Positions 45,648 to 55,138 of a stretch of 64,000 nt of DNA are shown here, piece by piece; the stretch's first letter is position 1; each line of letters starts with the position of its first letter. Both the position numbers and the translations under genes were made by a program. Under the pieces are notes generated by a model. The model was not told the origin of the DNA and made no database searches. It was given only the letters and a program-made list of their open reading frames with translations. The stretch spans positions 1,358,001 to 1,422,000 of the forward strand of contig LR882958.1 in the NCBI GenBank assembly GCA_904830895.1, read 5' to 3'. This DNA comes from Planktothrix rubescens CCAP 1459/22 (lineage in GTDB: Bacteria; Cyanobacteriota; Cyanobacteriia; Cyanobacteriales; Microcoleaceae).

Positions 45648-45774
45648 ATTATTCGGCGGTTGAAACCGCGTCTACACAGACAAAACCCGCCGTCGCGGGT
45701 TGTGAGCCGTTGGATTTCTCATCTGTCCGCGAAGGCGGACATCGTTTGTATAGTCGCGAATTTCATTCGCCGGA
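45648..45774. repeat. Palindromic repeat element (ACACAGACAAAACCCGCC type)
   Basis: CGGCGGTTGAAACCGCGTCT, ACACAGACAAAACCCGCCGT, hairpin CCCGCCGTCGCGGG, hairpin TGTCCGCGAAGGCGGACA, and TCGCGAATTTCATTCGCCGG. Same architecture as 26850-26989. The 63-codon reading across it is not a gene. Confidence 0.8.
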
Positions 45775-45850
45775 TGCTTCTTCTTATTTCATGTTATCAT
45801 AAAATCACTTCTATATAATAATAAAAAAACCGAGTGTCACAAAACCTTAT

Positions 45851-47596
45851 ATGAAATCTTCTCGATTCCAAAAACTGATCGACTATCTGCGTCCCCATAA
45901 AAAACCTACAATATTAGGAGTTGTGGCGTTATTTCTTGTTAATGCTTTAGGGGTTTATATTCCAATTTTAATTAGGGATATTATTAATGAACTTCAAGTA
46001 GCGATTAACTTTGATACTGTACAAACTCAAGTGTTTTGGATTTTTATTTTAGCCTCGATTATGTGGGTTATTCGGATGATCTCCCGCACTCTAATTTTTG
46101 GGGTCGGTCGTCAAGTTGAATTTGATTTAAAACAAAAGATTTTTAATCATTTATTAACCCTAGAATCTTCCTATTTTTCGGAAAGTACCGTTGGAGACTT
46201 AATTAATCGCGCTACCAGTGATGTTGATAATATCCGCCGTTTATTAGGTTTTGCGGTTTTGAGTATTGCAAATACCATCTTTGCCTATGGTTTAACTCTT
46301 CCAGTGATGTTAGCCATTAACTTCCGCTTGACTTTATTATCCATTTCTGTTTATCCCTTCATGTTGATTTTAGTGCAGGTTTTTAGTACGAAACTCAGAG
46401 ATCAACAAATGAAAGTTCAGGAAAAACTATCAAATATTAGTGATCTGATTCAAGAGGATATGAGTGGAATTTCTTTAATTAAGATTTACGCTCAGGAAGA
46501 AAATGAACGCCGAGCCTTTGCTCAGAATAACCAACAGTTATTTGATGCCAACTTGGATTTAGCTAAAACCCGAAATATTTTGTTCCCTATTTTAGGTGGA
46601 ATTGCCAGTTTAAGTTTTTTGATTTTATTGGGAATTGGGGATGAATTTATTGCCAATGGAGAACTAAGTATTGGTGATTTTGTGGCGTTAATTTTATATG
46701 TGGAACGTTTAGTATTTCCCACGGCTTTATTAGGATTTACGATTACAGCCTATCAACGGGGAGAAGTGAGTATTGATCGAGTTGAAGCAATTTTAAGTGT
46801 TGAACCTCAGATTAAAGATCCCTTAGAACCCTTACCTTTGCCAACTCCGGTTCAAGGATGGTTAAGTGCATTTAATCTGAGTTATACCTACCCCAGAAGC
46901 AAAATTCCGGCTCTGAATGATGTTAATTTTATGATTAAACCAGGGGAAACTGTTGCCATTGTTGGCCAGATTGGTTCTGGAAAATCAACTTTAGCTAATG
47001 CTATTCCTCGGTTATTAGATATTAAAATAGATCAATTATTTGTAGATGGTCAGGATATTACTCAATTAAAGTTATTAGATTTAAGAAGTGCGATCGCTTA
47101 TGTTCCTCAAGAGAGCTTTTTGTTTAGTACCAACATTAAAAATAATATTGCTTATGGTGACCCAATAGCAGAACAATCGGAAATTGAAATAGTAGCTAAA
47201 ATTGCTAAGATTCATGAGGAAATTTTGAATTTTCCTAAACAATATGAAACCCTAGTCGGAGAACGGGGAATCACCCTATCCGGTGGACAACGACAACGAA
47301 CCGCCCTAGCCAGAGCTTTATTAGTAGATGCACCAATTTTGATTTTGGATGATGCTCTTTCGAGTGTGGATAATCAAACCGCTACGGAAATTTTACAGAA
47401 TTTAAAAGTCGGAACCCAAAGAAAAACCGTTGTTTTTATCTCCCATCAAATGTCTGCGGCGGCTATGGCAGATCGGATTTTGGTGATGGAAAAAGGTAGC
47501 ATTATTCAAACCGGAACCCATAGTGAATTAGTCGCCACCAAAGGACTCTATCAAACCCTATGGAATCAACACAAATTAGAGGAATTATTGGTTTAA
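45851..47596 (+). CDS. ABC exporter, fused permease-ATPase half-transporter
   Basis: 581 residues. Type I exporter membrane domain about 1-310 with six predicted spans. The ATPase has Walker A GQIGSGKST near 371, signature LSGGQRQR near 475, Walker B ILILDD near 495 followed by ALSSVD, and the H-loop ISHQ. It is MsbA/MdlB-like and functions as a homo- or heterodimer; it lacks the C39-like domain of RTX exporters. Substrate is unknown, with no partner gene alongside. Confidence 0.88.
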   Translation: MKSSRFQKLIDYLRPHKKPTILGVVALFLVNALGVYIPILIRDIINELQVAINFDTVQTQVFWIFILASIMWVIRMISRTLIFGVGRQVEFDLKQKIFNHLLTLESSYFSESTVGDLINRATSDVDNIRRLLGFAVLSIANTIFAYGLTLPVMLAINFRLTLLSISVYPFMLILVQVFSTKLRDQQMKVQEKLSNISDLIQEDMSGISLIKIYAQEENERRAFAQNNQQLFDANLDLAKTRNILFPILGGIASLSFLILLGIGDEFIANGELSIGDFVALILYVERLVFPTALLGFTITAYQRGEVSIDRVEAILSVEPQIKDPLEPLPLPTPVQGWLSAFNLSYTYPRSKIPALNDVNFMIKPGETVAIVGQIGSGKSTLANAIPRLLDIKIDQLFVDGQDITQLKLLDLRSAIAYVPQESFLFSTNIKNNIAYGDPIAEQSEIEIVAKIAKIHEEILNFPKQYETLVGERGITLSGGQRQRTALARALLVDAPILILDDALSSVDNQTATEILQNLKVGTQRKTVVFISHQMSAAAMADRILVMEKGSIIQTGTHSELVATKGLYQTLWNQHKLEELLV

Positions 47597-47768
47597 TTCG
47601 GGTAAGTTAGGGAGGGGATAAATTTTAGAGACAAAACCCCTAAAATAAAACATTATAACCTCGGTACAGATCGATCTATATTTATTATGATCAGATGACC
47701 TTGTTCTGTTTTAGAAAAATTCGACATAATACAGAAAGCACAATATTCTGTCATGCTCCTAAAAATCC

Positions 47769-48755
47769 ATGAACCCCGTTGATTATCTTCGCATTAGTTT
47801 AATTGACCGTTGCAACTTTCGGTGTCAATATTGTATGCCCGAAGGCACGGAAATTAATTATATCCTACAACAGAATTTATTAACTTTGGATGAACTCCTA
47901 ACCCTGTTACAAGAGGTATTTATCCCGGTTGGATTTACTCGATTTCGCTTAACTGGAGGTGAACCTTTATTGCGTCCTGGGGTAGTGGAATTGGTGCAGC
48001 AAATTAATGCTTTTCCTGAAACCAAAGATGTGGCAATGACAACAAATGGTTTTTTATTAGCAGAAATGGCAGAAGATTTATATAATGCTGGACTGCGACG
48101 GATTAATATTAGTTTAGATTCCCTTGATTCTGATATTTTTGATCAAATTATCGGCAACCGAGGACGCAGCCGATGGCAACAGGTTTGGGCAGGAATACAA
48201 GCAGCCTATCAAGTGGGTTTTAATCCCTTAAAATTAAATGTCGTGGTCATTCCTGGGGTGAATGATCATGAAGTTTTGGATTTAGCAAAATTAACAATAG
48301 AACGACAATGGCACGTTAGATTTATTGAATTTATGCCCATTGGAAATAACGATTTATTTGCCGATCGCGGTTGGATTTCTTCAGAACAATTACGCCAACA
48401 AATTCGCGAAAAATGGGGTTTAGAAGCCTCACAGGTGAAGGGAAACGGCCCTGCGGATGTATTTCAAATACCGGGAGCGCAGGGAACATTAGGATTTATT
48501 AGTCAGATGTCTGAATGTTTTTGCGATCGCTGTAACCGCATGAGATTCTCCGCCGATGGTTGGTTGCGGCCTTGTTTATTAAATGAAACCGGACAAATCG
48601 ACTTAAAAACTCCTCTGCGTCAGGGTGCGACGTTTGAGGAGTTAAGAGAAAAGGTAAGTAACCTATTAGGAATTAAACCCGATATTAATTTTAAACAACG
48701 GGACTCTGGTACAACAGGAAATTATGCCCGTACCATGTCCCAAATTGGCGGATAG
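47769..48755 (+). CDS. moaA: GTP 3',8-cyclase (molybdenum cofactor step 1)
   Basis: 328 residues. Radical-SAM cluster C15-x3-C19-x2-C22 (CNFRCQYC), second cluster C252-x2-C255-x13-C269, and the C-terminal GG tail essential for catalysis. It converts GTP to 3',8-cyclo-GTP together with MoaC in molybdopterin synthesis. Other moa genes are not present here. Confidence 0.96.
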   Translation: MNPVDYLRISLIDRCNFRCQYCMPEGTEINYILQQNLLTLDELLTLLQEVFIPVGFTRFRLTGGEPLLRPGVVELVQQINAFPETKDVAMTTNGFLLAEMAEDLYNAGLRRINISLDSLDSDIFDQIIGNRGRSRWQQVWAGIQAAYQVGFNPLKLNVVVIPGVNDHEVLDLAKLTIERQWHVRFIEFMPIGNNDLFADRGWISSEQLRQQIREKWGLEASQVKGNGPADVFQIPGAQGTLGFISQMSECFCDRCNRMRFSADGWLRPCLLNETGQIDLKTPLRQGATFEELREKVSNLLGIKPDINFKQRDSGTTGNYARTMSQIGG

Positions 48756-48774
48756 CAACCTGAATAATAAGCAG

Positions 48775-48809
48775 GTGGGGTACGTTATTTTTAGTCGATA
48801 ACGCCCCAC
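48775..48809. terminator. Bidirectional terminator between moaA and rpsD
   Basis: GTGGGG-TA-CGTTAT pairs with ATAACG-CCCCAC around a T-rich loop. It lies in the 78-bp gap between convergent genes. Confidence 0.7.
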
Positions 48810-48833
48810 ATAAAATAGAACGGTGAGGAACTC

Positions 48834-49442
48834 TTAGGCTTGACGAGAATAAAATTCAACCACTAACAGTTCATTAATTTGTAAAGCCACCCATTCCCGT
48901 TCAATGACGCTATTTACCTTTGCAGTTAATTGTTCTTTGTCCAACTCCAGATGACCAGGAATATTGGCTAAACCGGGATATTGTAAATTGGCTTTCACCA
49001 GTTCACGGGATTTTTCGGTATTTCTAACACCAATTAATTCCCCAGGTCTGCATTGATAGCTAGGAATATTGACACGACTACCATTAACGGTAACATGACC
49101 ATGGCTGACTAACTGACGAGCCGCTGGAATTGTGGGGGCCATTCCTAAACGGAAAATGGTATTATCCAAACGCATTTCCAAGGTTTGCAGCAACACTTGT
49201 CCGGTGGAACCGGAAGCGCGGCGAGCTTTACGGACATAACGCAATAACTGACGCTCGGAAACGCCGTAGTTATAGCGCAGTTTTTGTTTTTCTTCTAACC
49301 GAACCGCGTATTCTGAACGTTTACGACGGGCTTGGCCGTGTTGTCCAGGGGGATAGGCCTTTCTGGGGGTCTTCCGAGTTAATCCAGGCAAATCGCCCAA
49401 ACGACGAACAATTCTCAGACGGGGGCCTCTATATCGAGCCAT
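48834..49442 (-). CDS. rpsD: 30S ribosomal protein S4
   Basis: 202 residues. [20 protein letters not shown] is the bacterial/plastid S4 N-terminus, [20 protein letters not shown] is conserved, and the S4 RNA-binding domain has [10 protein letters not shown] and [14 protein letters not shown]. It binds 16S rRNA early in 30S assembly. As in cyanobacteria and plastids, it is outside the alpha operon. Confidence 0.97.
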   Translation of the reverse strand: MARYRGPRLRIVRRLGDLPGLTRKTPRKAYPPGQHGQARRKRSEYAVRLEEKQKLRYNYGVSERQLLRYVRKARRASGSTGQVLLQTLEMRLDNTIFRLGMAPTIPAARQLVSHGHVTVNGSRVNIPSYQCRPGELIGVRNTEKSRELVKANLQYPGLANIPGHLELDKEQLTAKVNSVIEREWVALQINELLVVEFYSRQA

Positions 49443-49484
49443 CTAACTTTTTCTCCGCATAAAATTTTTTGCACCAACCTTCTA

Positions 49485-49582
49485 TTATACTATGTATTCC
49501 CCCTGATTGATCTGGTTTTTGAGTAATGGCCCGAATCCGGCTTGCTGGAAATGAGTATCGGCTGTTAGTGCATCAGTCATTA
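49485..49582 (-). pseudogene. PIN-domain C-terminal remnant
   Basis: Minus strand reads VMTDALTADTHFQQAGFGPL, the C-terminal pattern of VapC-like PIN nucleases (LTADRHFxQAGFxxLL), up to a stop at 49485. The frame is closed just upstream by TGA. It lies in the rpsD upstream region. Confidence 0.6.
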
Positions 49583-49652
49583 CCCTCCTTCACCCCTTCA
49601 AAGGGATTGCAGAGTGTTAACTCAGGCACTCGCTTGAAATCATAAGAAAAAG

Positions 49653-49763
49653 ATGGGAGAGTGGAAACTCAGTGTCTTCAGACCTGAGAGGAAACGCGAC
49701 ACAGGGGAATTTATTCCCATTGAAATATCAAAAAATGTGCTAGAATCAAAAACACATGAGTAA
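49653..49763 (+). other. Possible small ORF in an unexplained stretch
   Basis: 36 codons: MGEWKLSVFRPERKRDTGEF and IPIEISKNVLESKTHE. The composition is protein-like but no ribosome-binding site or family is recognised. The following bases up to 50020 show only short blocked frames; I see no tRNA, CRISPR or known RNA. Confidence 0.2.
49668..49690. repeat. 23-bp near-palindromic repeat, copy 1
   Basis: CTCAGTGTCTTCAGACCTGA plus GAG, identical to 50045-50067 inside the 3' end of the PIN gene. CTCAG/CTGAG and GTCT/AGAC arms can fold. Confidence 0.75.
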
Positions 49764-50020
49764 GAACAATAAATATCTGCGTGTTGAAGTATCCTAGTAT
49801 CGGAGAAATCCCGGCTCCCCTGAAACAACGGCTAGATTTAATTCTAACGGCAGTATGACAAGCAAGGAGCAAGTAAAGGCAGGATATGGAGCGTACCGCA
49901 ATTTGGCTTAGTGATATCTTCTGAAAGTGTTTTGATTCAAAAGTAAAAGTATCGGGAAGATCGGGTTTTTCGTCCGATCAACTCAGTAGACGATCTTTGG
50001 CAATCGTAGCGAGAATTAGA

Positions 50021-50413
50021 TTAAACTAATCCTGTCCGCAGAATCTCAGTGTCTTCAGACCTGAGAGTGTCAACCAGATTTCTAGTCATCACACAAGCAG
50101 AGCAGTGCAATGCCGTTGCAGCAATCAGGGCATCGGGAAGTTTGATGCGGTGATGTCGCCGTAATTGAATGGTGCGATCTTCGATTTGGGGCAATAGGGG
50201 TACTCGTTCAAACTGCATCAACAAATCAGCAATTACTGCTTCTTCTTCGTTGGATAACTCTGGAAAACTCAGCAACTCAATTCGCACAATCGAGGAAATG
50301 ATCACCTCATTTTTACTGAGAAATAATTCTGAGAAAAGCGGCAATACTGCTGTTTCTTCAGCCAGGTAGTCAATAAAGATGTTGGTGTCGTAGAGATACT
50401 TCACTGATCCCAC
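50021..50413 (-). CDS. PIN-domain ribonuclease toxin (VapC-like)
   Basis: 130 residues. Acidic PIN residues are visible: YDTNIFIDYL (first Asp), SSIVRIELLSFP (Glu), KLPDALIAATA (Asp) and VMTRNLVDT. The C-terminus LRSEDTEILRTGLV contains the 23-bp repeat also found 370 bp away, so the tail may have been changed by that repeat. Activity would be tRNA or rRNA cleavage. It overlaps the upstream antitoxin gene by 13 bp. Confidence 0.83.
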   Translation of the reverse strand: MGSVKYLYDTNIFIDYLAEETAVLPLFSELFLSKNEVIISSIVRIELLSFPELSNEEEAVIADLLMQFERVPLLPQIEDRTIQLRRHHRIKLPDALIAATALHCSACVMTRNLVDTLRSEDTEILRTGLV

Positions 50414-50598
50414 TCCTGACGTATTGTGTCGAGATGAGCCAGCATTTTTTCTCGCTTATCTTTTAGCAATCCCTTAGCTTTAGCAACCTTGGCATAATCC
50501 CGTTGCCACATCGACACCACTGAAGCCGGGACATCCACGGTAATAAACTCTTCATTCTGGTCGATTAAATACTGCTTGGAAATTTTGATGATGGGCAT
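50401..50598 (-). CDS. Antitoxin partner of the PIN toxin
   Basis: 65 residues, no close named family. It has a short beta start (IIKISKQYLIDQNEEFITVD) and a charged helical end (KGLLKDKREKMLAHLDTIRQ). The overlap with the PIN gene and position upstream are typical of vapBC-like pairs. Confidence 0.7.
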   Translation of the reverse strand: MPIIKISKQYLIDQNEEFITVDVPASVVSMWQRDYAKVAKAKGLLKDKREKMLAHLDTIRQEWDQ

Positions 50599-50629
50599 CG
50601 TTTTTTTCCTGGAATGCTTACTCTGAATT

Positions 50630-50812
50630 TTACCCCTTCATCGTTCCAGGTTGTGCAACCACTGGAGGATATTGGCAAAATGTTTTGGGGAGTTGTTTTT
50701 GGGGTAATATTGTTTCAACAATAATTCTCACCCTTGTACCTACATCCAGGTTTAAGGGAGATTCCAGTTGAAGGGATTTACCATCAAATATTGCATTAAT
50801 TGCTTGAATCAT
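50630..50812 (-). CDS. AF2212/DUF104-like antitoxin, possibly truncated
   Basis: 60 residues. MIQAINAIFDGKSLQLESPL and GTRVRIIVE are the N-terminal barrel of DUF104-type antitoxins. The usual C-terminal toxin-binding part is replaced by a Pro-rich tail (FCQYPPVVAQPGTMKG), so it may be broken. No toxin follows it. Confidence 0.55.
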   Translation of the reverse strand: MIQAINAIFDGKSLQLESPLNLDVGTRVRIIVETILPQKQLPKTFCQYPPVVAQPGTMKG

Positions 50813-51019
50813 AATAATTAAAATGCGCTCAAACCAGTTTTTTAATGATTTATATTAATCCCATAATAGCATTTTTTAGGGAGGCATATCACGGGTTTCG
50901 GGTAACACCACAACCCAATGCCGAAACCAGGTTTCTATAATTTTGGAGGGTTGGGATGTGCGAAACTGCCATCTCCGATGCTGTTGTCTCGTGATCTTTT
51001 AATACTGAAAGCCGAAGAG

Positions 51020-51049
51020 TTGACAGACAACCTGTCTCGTGGTTAGATT
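51020..51049 (+). promoter_or_regulatory. Promoter with overlapping operator upstream of the nurA-like gene
   Basis: TTGACA at 51020-51025 and TAGATT at 51044-51049 (18-bp spacing) form a sigma70-type promoter. GACAG (51022-51026) and CTGTC (51032-51036) are inverted arms that cover the -35 box and spacer. About 85 bases of leader precede the ATG at 51142. Confidence 0.45.
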
Positions 51050-51141
51050 GCAGGGCTGAATGTACAGAGTGATCGTGTGAATGTCAGGGCAGCGACTGTT
51101 ACAATAGATTGTCTTTGCTATAAAACTACTAGAAGTAAGAT

Positions 51142-52374
51142 ATGCCAGGAAAACAGATACCTGATACTGCTATCGAGCAAGTTGCTCAACACATCAACAC
51201 CAGAAGTAATAAAAATCACGGTATTCCCGTGATTGGACATGAAGAGAATATAGAAACTCCTCAAATATTTGAAATTATTCAGTTTGACAAAATTGATGAT
51301 AGCGATAGGAGGTTCTACGCGATAGATGGCAGTTACAACAGTGAGCAGTTTTATAATGGTCTAGCCATAGCAATTTATGCTGCTGGTTACATTTGCTTTC
51401 ATCGAGGTAAGCAAATTAGAATGAATTCATTAGACGATCCAGTTGTACTTGGACAGGCATACTATCCGCAGAATATTTTAATCACACATCACGATCACTT
51501 AAATGCCATTTATGATGAATTTTTAACCTTAGAACCAATAAAATATCTATTCAAATTTCTTGAAGATTCACCAGAAAATGTTTTTCCATATAAAAAAGAA
51601 CAAATTTGCACAAACTTATCAACATTGCTCGGATTCTGTCAGGAAGTCCTAGAAATTGCGCTGATTTTGGAAGTGATTGATCGCCCAGAAACAAAAGCTG
51701 GCGATTTTATTTTAAGAGATGGTACATTACGTCCTCTCCAAATAAAGCAGAAATACTTAGTAAATTTGGGAGAGTATGCTTATAAAAAACAGATAAAAAT
51801 AGTGTCTGTGACTAAGCAATCTCCAGTTAAAATGGAACTAGCTTATACATTCAGACAGATTGATAATTATCTGCAAGATCAGCTTAAGCATGAGTATCCT
51901 TTTGTAGAAACAGAATCCAAACGCCAAAAACTGTGCTGCTGGTTTGAAATTCCAGATGTTGTTCTTAAAGCAGCATATCAGGGTGATATGTTTATTAAAA
52001 AATCAATTAGTGGAGGAAGAGGATTTGGGCTATTTATGGCAGCGAGATTAGATTATGTAGAAAAGCTCCAAAACTATGACTGGCTTATAGCTGATATCAA
52101 CATTTTTGATGCTATTCCACAAATCCGAACAGGCTCGTATGAAAGATGTAGGGAAGAACTTGAGTTAATATTTAAGGAGCTAACTCGGCTTACACAAGAA
52201 CACTATATTCTTGGCTATCCTTACCCATTATGTGAAGTACATAATTTCATATCCTTGAAAAGAAATTTTAAAGATGAGATAATTGCTCGCCTTAAATACT
52301 CTCTTTATAAGGATCAGAGAATGGATAACGTCGATATTGAAAATCTATTTTTAGACACACACGACAGATTTTAG
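51142..52374 (+). CDS. NurA-domain nuclease
   Basis: 410 residues. The NurA fold (RNase H-like 5'-3' nuclease) shows its first metal-binding motif AIDGSYN at Asp62 and the second LRDGTLRP at Asp193, with SVTKQSP and a C-terminal PLCEVHNFIS segment. NurA normally pairs with the HerA ATPase, here encoded 11 bp downstream. In archaea the pair resects DNA ends; in bacteria NurA-HerA modules occur mainly in accessory regions. A substrate of invading DNA is inferred from context. Confidence 0.8.
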   Translation: MPGKQIPDTAIEQVAQHINTRSNKNHGIPVIGHEENIETPQIFEIIQFDKIDDSDRRFYAIDGSYNSEQFYNGLAIAIYAAGYICFHRGKQIRMNSLDDPVVLGQAYYPQNILITHHDHLNAIYDEFLTLEPIKYLFKFLEDSPENVFPYKKEQICTNLSTLLGFCQEVLEIALILEVIDRPETKAGDFILRDGTLRPLQIKQKYLVNLGEYAYKKQIKIVSVTKQSPVKMELAYTFRQIDNYLQDQLKHEYPFVETESKRQKLCCWFEIPDVVLKAAYQGDMFIKKSISGGRGFGLFMAARLDYVEKLQNYDWLIADINIFDAIPQIRTGSYERCREELELIFKELTRLTQEHYILGYPYPLCEVHNFISLKRNFKDEIIARLKYSLYKDQRMDNVDIENLFLDTHDRF

Positions 52375-52385
52375 GAGCGAACACT

Positions 52386-54047
52386 ATGGGAAAAGCAGAT
52401 TTTGGCGTTTTATATGGGCAGAAAACAACTGAAGATGCCCTATTGATATACTCATCCTATGAGGATGCTAAAGCTAGTCCACAAACTGGCGACTTTATTG
52501 TTCTGACACCCAAAGATGAAGGAAATACAAAGTATCTTGCTAGGGTCGAAGCTGAAATTTATGATGAAGATCCTATCTTTAAGTCACAGGAAAAAACGTT
52601 AGTAGCAGTACATTATGCTCGAATTGCAGAAAGAGAGCTTTCTGAGCGAGACAAACAGAAAATGTTCAGTTACACCTACAAAGTTCGGATTCTAGGAACA
52701 TTTAAAGATAGTGGCTCTACCATTGACTTTACAACGGCTGTTAGGAAACTCCCCACAGTTTCTTACATTGCAAGACATCTAAACAAACGCGAAATAGAGT
52801 CAATTCTCAATAAAACCAATGAAAATGGCGCTGAAATTGGATATCTTTGTGTAGGAGAAACTATTTTTAAGGACAAGGGGCCAATTCTTTTCCAAATCGA
52901 TAAATTGCGTAACAAACGCACGATGGTATTTGCTCAATCAGGCTTTGGCAAAACTAATCTTGTTAAGGTACTGCTTTACCATATGACTCGTGATAATTCC
53001 TATGGAAAGTTGATTTTTGATTTGAACGGCGAATATTTTTTGCGTGGCACAGCTACATACGGATTGGGAGATATAGATGAAAATTCAATCCGTGATAATG
53101 TTGTCGTGTATACCGACAAAAAGTTACCAGACACTTATCAAAAACAGAATCGATTTACTTGCGGTGGCAAAGTTACGCTCAATATGCACAGGCACTTAGC
53201 AGTAGGAGACATATTGAATTTTGGTGGTGGTTTTTCTGAAGTAATGAAAGCTTTTCTTCTCTACCTTGATGAAGACGGTGTATCTAATTTTGTGGGAAAT
53301 ATTGATAACTATGTTCAAACTCCAAGCAATCTTTATCGAGATTTTTCGGATTTCTTTGGCGAACAGAAAACAGATAAAAATGGCAACATTAAAGAAGATG
53401 TATCTGCCAGGAAAACAATTATGGCAATTCGGAAAAGGATCCGTCATTTAATTGATGAAGGTAATTTACATTCTGGAGGATCAAATCTTATAGAAGATGT
53501 ATTCAAATATTTGAAGCAAGGAAAGACTGTTATCATTGACCTATCCCTAAAAGACAACATGGATGCCAGCATTATTTCAACTATTCTGGTTCGGAAATTG
53601 TTTGAAAGCAACAAGGAAAAATTCACTTCAGATCAACCAGAAGAAGTTGTCAATGCCGTTGTATTTGTAGAAGAAGCTCAAAATGTTTTATCTCAGGAAT
53701 TCGTTAAGAGTAATGCCAATCCATTTGTTAGAGTTGCCAAAGAAGGACGCAAATTTGGCTTGGGATTAGTCGCTGTAACACAACGCCCATCCGCTATTTC
53801 TGATGAAATTAGAACCCAAGCAGAAAATTTCTTTGCTTTTCATATGGGAAATTCTGACGATATTAAAGCACTGGTAAAGTCTAATATCAATTATGATGGG
53901 GTGATATCGAACTTTATTCAGCGTGAGACAATTGCGGGTAATCTCTATATGGTTTCATCTGATCAAGCTTTCGCCCTCCCTGTACGAGTAACCGAATTTG
54001 AAAAGCTCGTAGAATCAAAAGTTTATAGAGAATCTAAATTTAATTAA
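52386..54047 (+). CDS. HerA-family DNA-translocating ATPase
   Basis: 553 residues. N-terminal HAS-barrel-like beta domain (about 5-120). ATPase core of the HerA/FtsK superfamily: Walker A AQSGFGKTN (183-191), the HerA motif LIFDLNGEY (209-217), Walker B VVFVEEAQN (425-433), and the putative arginine finger region TQRPSAI near 466. It should form a hexamer that drives DNA through a NurA dimer. It ends in TAATG, sharing one base with the next start, which indicates translational coupling. Confidence 0.87.
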   Translation: MGKADFGVLYGQKTTEDALLIYSSYEDAKASPQTGDFIVLTPKDEGNTKYLARVEAEIYDEDPIFKSQEKTLVAVHYARIAERELSERDKQKMFSYTYKVRILGTFKDSGSTIDFTTAVRKLPTVSYIARHLNKREIESILNKTNENGAEIGYLCVGETIFKDKGPILFQIDKLRNKRTMVFAQSGFGKTNLVKVLLYHMTRDNSYGKLIFDLNGEYFLRGTATYGLGDIDENSIRDNVVVYTDKKLPDTYQKQNRFTCGGKVTLNMHRHLAVGDILNFGGGFSEVMKAFLLYLDEDGVSNFVGNIDNYVQTPSNLYRDFSDFFGEQKTDKNGNIKEDVSARKTIMAIRKRIRHLIDEGNLHSGGSNLIEDVFKYLKQGKTVIIDLSLKDNMDASIISTILVRKLFESNKEKFTSDQPEEVVNAVVFVEEAQNVLSQEFVKSNANPFVRVAKEGRKFGLGLVAVTQRPSAISDEIRTQAENFFAFHMGNSDDIKALVKSNINYDGVISNFIQRETIAGNLYMVSSDQAFALPVRVTEFEKLVESKVYRESKFN

Positions 54048-55138
54048 TGGAAAATAATGATTTTTGTACAATTGATCAGAAACTCCTGATTAAAGAACAG
54101 ATTATCCAAAACCTAGAAGATTATGGAGTTTTTTGGGATCGAGATAATCACAAAATCATTGTAAATGACCCCAATGATTTTAGAGAAGTCCAAAGAAAAC
54201 TCTCTGAACAAACTAACTTAAAGGGTCAAGAATATAAAGAAAAAGTTCAGAAGTATTTAGCAGAACCTTCAGATATTAATATATCTAAAATAGATCCATA
54301 TCTTGTTATTGTTGAACCCATAGCAGAACATCGAAGATTATGGGCGTATGCTATATCTCACTGGTCGATACCCGTTACAAATGGTTATGGTAGACGGATT
54401 CGATATTTTGTTTTTGATAGCCAAAATCATAAATTAATCGGAATTATTGGACTTTGTGACCCTGTAATTGGTTTGGGAGTACGAGATGAAAATTCTATTA
54501 ATTGGACAAAAAACCAGAAATTGAAACGACTTTATAATTGTATGACAGCCTATATTTTAGGAGCTATCCCTCCATACAATCGAGTGCTTGCCTCAAAATT
54601 AGTTGCCCTTGCTGTAATGTTTCCAACAGTTCGTCAAGACTTTTATAGAAAATATAAGGATAAATCTTCTCTTATTACAGGGGAAAACAAAAAATCTGAT
54701 CTTGTTTATATTGATACGTTAGGAGCCTTTGGGAAGTCAGCAATCTATAATCGTTTGATTAACTGGGAATTTGTTGATTATACTAAGGGTCAAAGTCATC
54801 TTCATATAACAGCAAATGGAAGTTGGGAACTAATTAAGCAAGTTGTACCACCAGATATTTTTGAAACATACAAATTTGGAAAGGGGCCAAATTGGAAAAT
54901 GCGTATCTTAAAAAGGGGACTAAGAGAACTTGGGTTATCAACAGATATGTTAAGCATTGGTTGGCAGAGAGCATACTATTGTTGTCCATTAGCGGAAAAT
55001 TGGAATGAATATTTATTAGGAGAGACCGATTCTGTTGTCTGGCGAAAATTTACACAAAAAGACTTAGTAACTTATTGGCATCAACGATGGGTTAATCCCA
55101 GAATGGATGTACTACAAGGTAAACTAGATGAGGAGTGA
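54047..55138 (+). CDS. DruA-like (DUF4338) protein
   Basis: 363 residues. Residues about 85-300 match the DUF4338 pattern known from DruA of the Druantia anti-phage system: IRYFVFDSQNHKLIGIIGL, VIGLGVRDENSINW, and ILGAIPPYNRVLASKLVALA. N-terminal helices (1-80) are charged. The molecular function of DruA is not known. No Druantia helicase (DruE) is present; instead the gene is fused by overlap to HerA and NurA. I call it a third component of one operon. Confidence 0.75.
   Translation: MENNDFCTIDQKLLIKEQIIQNLEDYGVFWDRDNHKIIVNDPNDFREVQRKLSEQTNLKGQEYKEKVQKYLAEPSDINISKIDPYLVIVEPIAEHRRLWAYAISHWSIPVTNGYGRRIRYFVFDSQNHKLIGIIGLCDPVIGLGVRDENSINWTKNQKLKRLYNCMTAYILGAIPPYNRVLASKLVALAVMFPTVRQDFYRKYKDKSSLITGENKKSDLVYIDTLGAFGKSAIYNRLINWEFVDYTKGQSHLHITANGSWELIKQVVPPDIFETYKFGKGPNWKMRILKRGLRELGLSTDMLSIGWQRAYYCCPLAENWNEYLLGETDSVVWRKFTQKDLVTYWHQRWVNPRMDVLQGKLDEE

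Noticed and set aside
45611-45802. 63-codon reading downstream of gltD
   Set aside because: It runs through a palindromic repeat whose copy at 26850 is non-coding, and has no ribosome-binding site or protein-like composition.
45851-47596. ABC exporter as the type I secretion ATPase for the RTX proteins
   Set aside because: No C39-like domain is present and no membrane-fusion protein gene is adjacent. It looks like an MsbA/MdlB-type exporter.
49640-49828. 62-codon minus-strand reading upstream of the PIN gene
   Set aside because: No recognisable family, atypical composition, and it overlaps a repeated palindrome.
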